From positions 10,792-34,321 of the IMG/VR virus record IMGVR_UViG_3300028388_002021: a stretch of DNA of 23,530 bases; one strand, given 5' to 3'. Positions 19,087 through 23,530 of this stretch are shown here, one piece after another; position 1 is the first letter of the stretch; the number at the start of each line of letters is the position of its first letter. The stretch comes from a virus. The notes under the pieces are model-generated. The model made no database searches and was not told the origin of the DNA. It worked only from the letters and a program-made list of their open reading frames with translations. The position numbers and the translations under genes were made by a program.

Positions 19087-20244
19087 ATGACCGCTTTTAC
19101 TCAGGGCACCGTCTATAGCTCGCAGCAGGTGAGCAAGCCCGAGAATGTCGAAAGTTTCATTTACGAGTTGGCGCCGACCGACACGCCGCTGTTGACTCGT
19201 CTGGGCCTGGATTCGCTCCGCGAAACCTGCGTACAGCCCACTTTCATCTACCAGGACATGGAGCATCGGTACAACGTCTCGACGCTGTCCAGCGCCATTT
19301 CCTCAACATCCGCGACCACCGTTGCCATCACTGATGCCAACATGTCGCAGAATGACATCATCCAGATCGAAACTGAGTTGATCAAGCTGGGCGTGCCCAA
19401 CTCGACCAACACCAGCTTCACCGGCTGCACCCGTGGCGTAGGCTCCACCACTGCCGCGACTCACGCTTCCGGCCAGCAGGTGGTCAGCATCGGCCGCATG
19501 AATGTACAGGGCGCCGCCTCCGGCGGCTCCGATGGCAATATCATGCCGTCCCGCGTGACCAACTATACCACCATCGTCGAGCGCGAAGTCAGCGTGTCCA
19601 ACACCGCCGACGCCACCGCCCGGCATGGTCGCACCGGCAGCGAGTATGACTATCAGGCTGCCTACCACAATCAGATGTGCTTCAAGCAGCTGGAAGGCCG
19701 CGTCCTGTGGGGCTACTCGCAGGCTGCCGCGACCAATGCCACCGCCGGCGGCATGGACGGCATCTGGCAGCGGATCAATTCCGCCAGCTCGACCAGCACG
19801 TCGTCTTTGGATTTGACCCTGAATCACATTCGCCCCGCCGTGCGAACCACCAATCAGTACGGCTCTGGCAATGACCTGCTGTTGCTCTGCCCCTTGTATA
19901 CCAAGGATGTCATCGACAGTTGGGGACAGACCTACGTGCGCCACGACGTACCCGTTGGCTCTCAGGTCATGGGCATGGCTCTCGGAGCCTCCGTCGACAT
20001 GCTGCACGTCGGCGGCAAGCGCATCCATCTGGTGCCATACCCCAGCCTGGAAACCGAAGCGTTCTTGCTGGACGTTGGTTTCTTGGGTGTAGGCCCGCTG
20101 AACGGTGGCAAGTCCCGCGCCTTCTCGCACACCTTCGAGGGTGTGAGCGGTGACCGGATCAAGGGCTTCTTCGTCGGCGAATACACCATGGAAGTTCCCT
20201 GTGTCCACGCGCACCACGTCTTTTACGGATTGAAGTCCAGCTAA
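19087..20244 (+). CDS. Major capsid protein (SU10-like, HK97 fold)
   Basis: A 385-residue protein in the right place after the scaffold. The N-terminal region FIYELAPTDTPLLTRLGLD is the hallmark of the SU10-type major head protein family (NP-x2-TPLL-like), whose members have the HK97 fold. EREVSVSNTADATARHGRTG, YDYQAAYHNQMCFKQLEGRV and the C-terminal EYTMEVPCVHAHHVFYGLK follow the same family pattern. Codons in this gene and the next favour C-ending codons strongly (GCC, ACC, GGC) compared with the genes around it, as expected for the most abundant virion protein. No cleaved propeptide boundary is evident. GGG lies before ATG 19087. It would form the icosahedral shell. Confidence 0.88.
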   Translation: MTAFTQGTVYSSQQVSKPENVESFIYELAPTDTPLLTRLGLDSLRETCVQPTFIYQDMEHRYNVSTLSSAISSTSATTVAITDANMSQNDIIQIETELIKLGVPNSTNTSFTGCTRGVGSTTAATHASGQQVVSIGRMNVQGAASGGSDGNIMPSRVTNYTTIVEREVSVSNTADATARHGRTGSEYDYQAAYHNQMCFKQLEGRVLWGYSQAAATNATAGGMDGIWQRINSASSTSTSSLDLTLNHIRPAVRTTNQYGSGNDLLLLCPLYTKDVIDSWGQTYVRHDVPVGSQVMGMALGASVDMLHVGGKRIHLVPYPSLETEAFLLDVGFLGVGPLNGGKSRAFSHTFEGVSGDRIKGFFVGEYTMEVPCVHAHHVFYGLKSS

Positions 20245-20268
20245 GGCTGGTAGGAAAGGAATACGAAA

Positions 20269-20904
20269 ATGGCTATCACTTACTCCTACGTTCCTTCTGA
20301 TGGAACCGTTGCTGCCGGCGCTGGTGTGGAAAACTTCCGCAATGCCAGCCCTGCTTTCCGCAACTATGTTGTGGACCGCCCGGTCATGGATATGGGCATC
20401 CAGTTGCCCAACGTGTCCGAGGCCACTCCCGCCAACTTGCTTGGCCACGGCGCCGGCACACCGGCCCTGGCTGAAATCAACTCGTCCGAAATCTGCGGAT
20501 TGACCCTCGATGCAAGTAACGAGGGTCTTGGCCACCTGTGGAAGGTGCCCTATTGGGTCGACTGCTCGCAAGACATCGACTTCCGCTGCAACGTCAGCAA
20601 CAGCGCCGGTGCAGGCACCGGCTCCGCCTTGATGGTGTTCGAATACACCGCGCTGACTCATGGCACTACCGCCATGGCCATCGGCGCTACCGCGCTGGAC
20701 ACCGCCGTCACGAGTTGGACCGACTTAGCCGCCAACGTCGTCGCAAACACCGCCTGGGGCACCCTGGCCGCGGCCACCTTGGCTGCTCTTACCCTGACTC
20801 CCGGTGACGACAGCCTGGCGTTCCACATCGATGTGACGCTGACCACGATCACCGACTGCACGTTCTACGGTGCGGACTACCGCGCCTATCGGCAGTGGCT
20901 GTAA
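20269..20904 (+). CDS. Probable head decoration or accessory virion protein
   Basis: A 211-residue protein rich in Ala, Thr, Gly and Asn, with beta-strand-like stretches (SALMVFEYTALTHGTTAMAI, LAFHIDVTLTTITDCTFYGA) and no membrane segment. It follows the capsid gene after 24 bp, has AAAGGA before ATG 20269, and shares the capsid gene's bias to C-ending codons, which implies high expression. These point to a decoration, head-stabilising or other major structural protein. No family is recognised. The structured intergenic region after its stop (20903-20980) could lower transcription of the following genes relative to the two capsid genes. Confidence 0.75.
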   Translation: MAITYSYVPSDGTVAAGAGVENFRNASPAFRNYVVDRPVMDMGIQLPNVSEATPANLLGHGAGTPALAEINSSEICGLTLDASNEGLGHLWKVPYWVDCSQDIDFRCNVSNSAGAGTGSALMVFEYTALTHGTTAMAIGATALDTAVTSWTDLAANVVANTAWGTLAAATLAALTLTPGDDSLAFHIDVTLTTITDCTFYGADYRAYRQWL

Positions 20905-20980
20905 ACTAGTTGGGCGCCCGGGCCGGTCTGGCGATTGGCCCGGGTTGTCCACTTTTTATTATCTTTGACAATCGCCAGAC
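20903..20980 (+). promoter_or_regulatory. Structured intergenic RNA with mutually exclusive pairings after the capsid genes
   Basis: GCCCGGGCC (20916-20924) pairs with GGCCCGGGT (20937-20945), followed by five T at 20953-20957: a terminator-like hairpin. Its loop carries GTCTGGCGATTG (20926-20937), the exact 12-base complement of CAATCGCCAGAC (20969-20980), which ends three bases before the ribosome site GGAGG of the next gene. The two helices share G20937 and cross. The region begins with AAACTAGTTGG, the same 11 bases as leader 2. No promoter is seen. Confidence 0.7.
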
Positions 20981-20992
20981 ACGGAGGCAGTT

Positions 20993-21574
20993 ATGCCATT
21001 AGGCGGAGTACGCGAAGTAGACGGAATCAAGCAAATCAGATTCACGGTGCCTTACACCTTTCACGGTCCCATGGGCCCGGTGAAATCACCAGACGGCCCC
21101 GGTAATCACGGCATGGTTCGGATTCCCAAGTGGGGCCTGGTTGTGCGCGACGAGCACTGGGAGAACCGCCGCGAGGTGGTGGAGATGCTGCTGACGGATC
21201 GGGTGCTGAAAAGCGACCCGGCTGATGCTGTTGTTGCCGGAATCATGACGCTTGAGGAAGTGCAGGCCATGGGCTTTTTGCACGACAAGGAAGAGATGAA
21301 AGCCCTGAACGAACGGCTCGGAATCAAGGAAGAGCCGGAAGAGCCTGCGCCGGTAAAGCCGGAAATCAAGAAGCATAGCCTGCCTGAGTTGCCCAACTTC
21401 TCGACCATGCGGCGCAAGGAAATCATCGAGTGGGCCAACGAAGAGGGCGAAGAATACGACGATGCACGCGGCGGGCAGGAGCCCTTCTGCGTGAATCCGA
21501 TGTACAACAAAGAGCGAGTGGTCGAGTTCATCATGCGCAATCTGAAAAAGCGCGGCGACCCTCGTGCCGAATAG
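20993..21574 (+). CDS. Hypothetical structural-region protein
   Basis: A 193-residue acidic protein. The N-terminal half (FTVPYTFHGPMGPV, then GMVRIPKWGLVVRDEHW) is probably a small beta domain and is followed by helices with NRREVVEMLLTD and MTLEEVQAMGFLH. A Glu/Pro-rich linker (EEPEEPAPVKPEIKK) leads to a C-terminal helical domain (MRRKEIIEWANEEGEEYDD ... RVVEFIMRNLKKRG) like short HeH or SAP-type modules. GGAGG lies five bases upstream of ATG 20993. Its position after capsid and decoration genes fits a head-tail connector or tail accessory protein. No family is recognised. Confidence 0.75.
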   Translation: MPLGGVREVDGIKQIRFTVPYTFHGPMGPVKSPDGPGNHGMVRIPKWGLVVRDEHWENRREVVEMLLTDRVLKSDPADAVVAGIMTLEEVQAMGFLHDKEEMKALNERLGIKEEPEEPAPVKPEIKKHSLPELPNFSTMRRKEIIEWANEEGEEYDDARGGQEPFCVNPMYNKERVVEFIMRNLKKRGDPRAE

Positions 21575-21583
21575 GAGAGAAAA

Positions 21584-22660
21584 TTGAAACTGCTCAAGCA
21601 GACGCTGAAACTACTCGCCCTTGGTGTTGGCGGGTTTCTCGGGTTGTCCGTTGTGGCCTTTGCTGTTGGCCACTTCTCCGGCGCCGCTTGGGCGCAAGAT
21701 ACGGGGCAATTCCTCATTTTCCAATCGCACAAGGTCGACGATGCTGCCTATACGGTGGCGACTGACGCACTGCAGATGGGCGGCTGTGTTGCCACGAGCG
21801 ACACGGTTGACAGCGGAGACGCTGCCGCGCTCAAGTGTGACACATCTCGTAACCTGGCCGTTAATGTTGCTGCTACCACCGGGCTAACATACGCAGAAGA
21901 CTCGGTACACGCCAGCGGCGATAACGGCATCATGACCCTGGCAGTGCGGACCGATACCAAGGCTGCGCTTGCCGGAACCACTGGCGACTACATCCCGTTG
22001 ATTGTCGATGCTGACGGTGACGTGTACATGACCGACGAAGCAGCTCAAGCGCTGCTGACCACAATCGATGCAGACACCGCTGCTCTCGTGGTTGACCTAG
22101 CCGCTATCGAGGTGTTGCAAACCAGTATCGAAGGTGATACTACTGCAATGCAGACAGCCCTGGAAATCATCGACGACTGGGACGAAAGCGACCGGGCCAA
22201 GGTGAATCCGATTGCTGGCCAGGCTGGTGTTGCTGCTGGCGCTGGCGCTGTAGACGCGCTGACTCAGCGCACGACCCTGGCGTCTGACGACCCTGCCGTG
22301 ACAGCCCTTCAGATTATCGACGACTGGGATAATGGTAGCGACCAAGCGGAGGTGGTGCAGGTACATCCGACTTTTGACGACGACGACACAAGCGGGTGCG
22401 TTGCTATCACTGCGGCTGCTGTTGACTATACCCTGCCCGATGCCACGGCAAGCTATGATGTCTGCTGCTATGGTAACACGGCATACATGCTTGGCGGTAC
22501 AAACCCACAGGGGAGTCTCGACCACACCGTTGGCAATTTCTCGTTTATCACATCCGATGGGCAGTGCCACAGGGATTTGTTTTTCGCCGGGGCAGAGGTG
22601 GCGGTGATTGGAGTTGCGGCCGCCGGGTTCTGTTGCTTCATGCAAAAAGATAATCCATAA
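21584..22660 (+). CDS. Virion surface or fibre-like protein with signal-like N terminus
   Basis: A 358-residue protein starting at TTG 21584 (AGGAGA upstream). Residues 1-37 are a positively charged plus hydrophobic segment ending AAWAQD, which looks like a Sec signal peptide with an AxA cleavage site or an anchor; both are unusual for a virion protein. The rest is Ala/Thr/Asp-rich with two IIDDWD elements at about 191 and 241, the second in TALQIIDDWDNGSDQAEV, and between them IAGQAGVAAGAGAVDALTQR and TTLASDDPAV. I recall this IDDWDESDRAKVN...GQxGVxxGAGAV...RxTLASDDP sequence as common in environmental phage structural proteins. The C-terminal part contains several cysteines (VCCYGN, FCCFM). 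Probably part of a tail, fibre or baseplate structure; the function is open. Confidence 0.75.
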   Translation: MKLLKQTLKLLALGVGGFLGLSVVAFAVGHFSGAAWAQDTGQFLIFQSHKVDDAAYTVATDALQMGGCVATSDTVDSGDAAALKCDTSRNLAVNVAATTGLTYAEDSVHASGDNGIMTLAVRTDTKAALAGTTGDYIPLIVDADGDVYMTDEAAQALLTTIDADTAALVVDLAAIEVLQTSIEGDTTAMQTALEIIDDWDESDRAKVNPIAGQAGVAAGAGAVDALTQRTTLASDDPAVTALQIIDDWDNGSDQAEVVQVHPTFDDDDTSGCVAITAAAVDYTLPDATASYDVCCYGNTAYMLGGTNPQGSLDHTVGNFSFITSDGQCHRDLFFAGAEVAVIGVAAAGFCCFMQKDNP

Positions 22661-22671
22661 GGAGCCGGGCT

Positions 22672-23530
22672 ATGAAAGCCAAGGCGCTTATTCTTTCATT
22701 GGCACTTGGCCTGCTGGCCGGTGCGCTCGTGCTGGCCGACTCGTCTGCTCTCGTCCGCGTCTTCACCTTCGGGGATGGCGGGCATGGGTTCGCGGCTGCG
22801 ACATTCGAGGACGACCTTTCCGGTAGTTGCGCGGGCGGGTCGTATACCTCAACATCAGGCCACACGCTGACCTGTAACAACACAACGTCAACCGCTGATG
22901 ACGCCTTTGGTTTTACCGAGGGTGTGCAGGACGGAAAGGCGCGGTTGTTCGACGGGTCGAATGATAGCCTGTCGTGCACTGACGCGGGGTGCGGATTCGA
23001 CGCTGACCCGGACGGTGATTTTTCAGTTGTTGCAGTCGTGACACCGCACGATATATCAAGCGCGGTAGTTATTGTGTCGAAATGGGATGCTGGTAGCAGT
23101 GATCGCGGATGGATGATACAGAAAGACACATCATCACTTGTTTTTTTAATATCCGATAATGGGATCGCAAACACCAGCGTATCAAAGGCATCTGCCGTAT
23201 CTGTTGGGAAAATGTCTGTCATTGTCGCCACATATAGCAAGGCAACTACAACCCAAAGCATCTATGTCGACGAGCTTTCTGTGGCGACAAATGCAAGCGC
23301 CAAGGCATCAGTGCATGATTCGTCTGCTGACTTCAGGGTGGGCAGCGCCCACCCGGCCGGGGCGCACTTCCCCGGCCTCATCCACTACGTCGCCTACATC
23401 GACGGCACAGCCCTATCCGCCGACCAGGCCCAGCGGACCATCAGACACTTTCGGGGCCTGCTGTCTGCAGACGGAACCAACCGCGTCATCATCTCAAGTG
23501 CAAGCCCGCCCATGGCAATGATAGCCGAAG
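22672..23530 (+). CDS. Partial surface protein with LamG/concanavalin A-like domain
   Basis: The frame starts at ATG 22672 (GGAGCC upstream) and is open to the window edge: 286 residues so far. Residues 1-22 are a hydrophobic signal-like segment (AKALILSLALGLLAGALVLA). After ARLFDGSNDSLSC comes a beta-sandwich pattern: DGDFSVVAVVTPHD, SKWDAGSSDRGWMI, SVIVATYSKATTTQSIYVDE, then DFRVGSAHP, FPGLIHYVAYIDGTALSADQ. The order FDGxxDxL, FSVxAxV, xKxD...W, YVDG-like and GxIxxVxxYxxxLSxxQ is the LamG/Laminin_G_3 fold, which binds carbohydrates or other ligands. In phages such domains occur in adhesion and decoration proteins. It follows another signal-like gene after 11 bp. The middle of the domain is richer in A and T than its surroundings. 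Confidence 0.8.
   Translation, partial: MKAKALILSLALGLLAGALVLADSSALVRVFTFGDGGHGFAAATFEDDLSGSCAGGSYTSTSGHTLTCNNTTSTADDAFGFTEGVQDGKARLFDGSNDSLSCTDAGCGFDADPDGDFSVVAVVTPHDISSAVVIVSKWDAGSSDRGWMIQKDTSSLVFLISDNGIANTSVSKASAVSVGKMSVIVATYSKATTTQSIYVDELSVATNASAKASVHDSSADFRVGSAHPAGAHFPGLIHYVAYIDGTALSADQAQRTIRHFRGLLSADGTNRVIISSASPPMAMIAE

Noticed and set aside
19303-20661. A 452-codon open frame on the minus strand across the capsid genes
   Set aside because: It lies antisense to the well-supported capsid and decoration genes. Their C-ending codons (GCC, ACC, GGC) remove stop codons from that frame. No ribosome site and no recognisable motif were seen.
20965-20993. TTGACA at 20965 as a promoter -35
   Set aside because: At the 17-bp spacing the -10 would be CAGTTA, which matches one of six consensus bases.
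1-23530. tRNA or rRNA genes and integrase or attachment sites
   Set aside because: I looked for cloverleaf-like GGTTCGAATCC arms and recombinase motifs and saw none; a tool search could still find a diverged one.

Overview
The window is part of the genome of a tailed double-stranded DNA bacteriophage (Caudoviricetes). It carries a terminase pair, an SPP1/HK97-type portal, a gp7-like head morphogenesis protein, a scaffold and a major capsid protein of the SU10-like/HK97-fold type, together with a phage replication and recombination set and a lysis set. No integrase, repressor, tRNA gene or CRISPR array was seen. The host cannot be named. Spanin-like and lipoprotein-like lysis genes point to a Gram-negative host. 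The genes are packed tightly; most neighbours overlap by ATGA or GTGA, so translational coupling is the rule.

Layout. (1) Positions 4258 to 1, minus strand: one operon that leaves the window on the left. It holds an amidase endolysin, a holin-like protein, an inner-membrane spanin-like protein, small secreted or membrane proteins, a beta-class N4/N6 DNA methyltransferase, a lipoprotein with a C-terminal membrane anchor (candidate u-spanin), a calcineurin-like phosphoesterase and two small proteins. (2) 4259-4509: a divergent regulatory region with back-to-back promoters. Its rightward transcript starts with a structured leader that ends in an intrinsic terminator. (3) 4510-6636: a frameshifted pentapeptide-repeat gene, a DEDDy 3'-5' exonuclease, a 39-residue protein and a RecT-like annealing protein. 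(4) 6633-11397: a second promoter with a matching leader, then the replication operon: initiator-like protein with 12-bp iterons (probable origin), membrane-anchored zincin, DnaB-like helicase and a run of small membrane proteins and lipoproteins. (5) 11421-18256: a third promoter, then zinc ribbon, terminases, portal, SprT-like zincin, head morphogenesis and accessory genes. (6) 18191-22660: a fourth promoter and terminator, then scaffold, capsid, probable decoration protein and tail or fibre-like genes. (7) 22672 to the right edge: a partial LamG-like surface protein with a signal-like N terminus.

The most interesting structure is a pair of leader RNAs at 4337-4428 and 6668-6770. In each, a sigma70-like promoter with a 17-bp spacer fires so that the predicted first nucleotide begins arm A1 (GTCAYGCRC). 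A1 is complementary to arm A2, which lies in the loop of the downstream terminator hairpin B1:B2. The two copies keep A1:A2 pairing through two compensatory changes. This gives a terminator with a competing or pseudoknot-forming antiterminator at the head of both the recombination and the replication operons, a plausible undescribed RNA-based switch or put-like antitermination element. A third structure with mutually exclusive pairings (20903-20980) follows the capsid genes and shares an 11-nt sequence with the second leader.

All functional calls come from reading motifs by eye; no database search was run.
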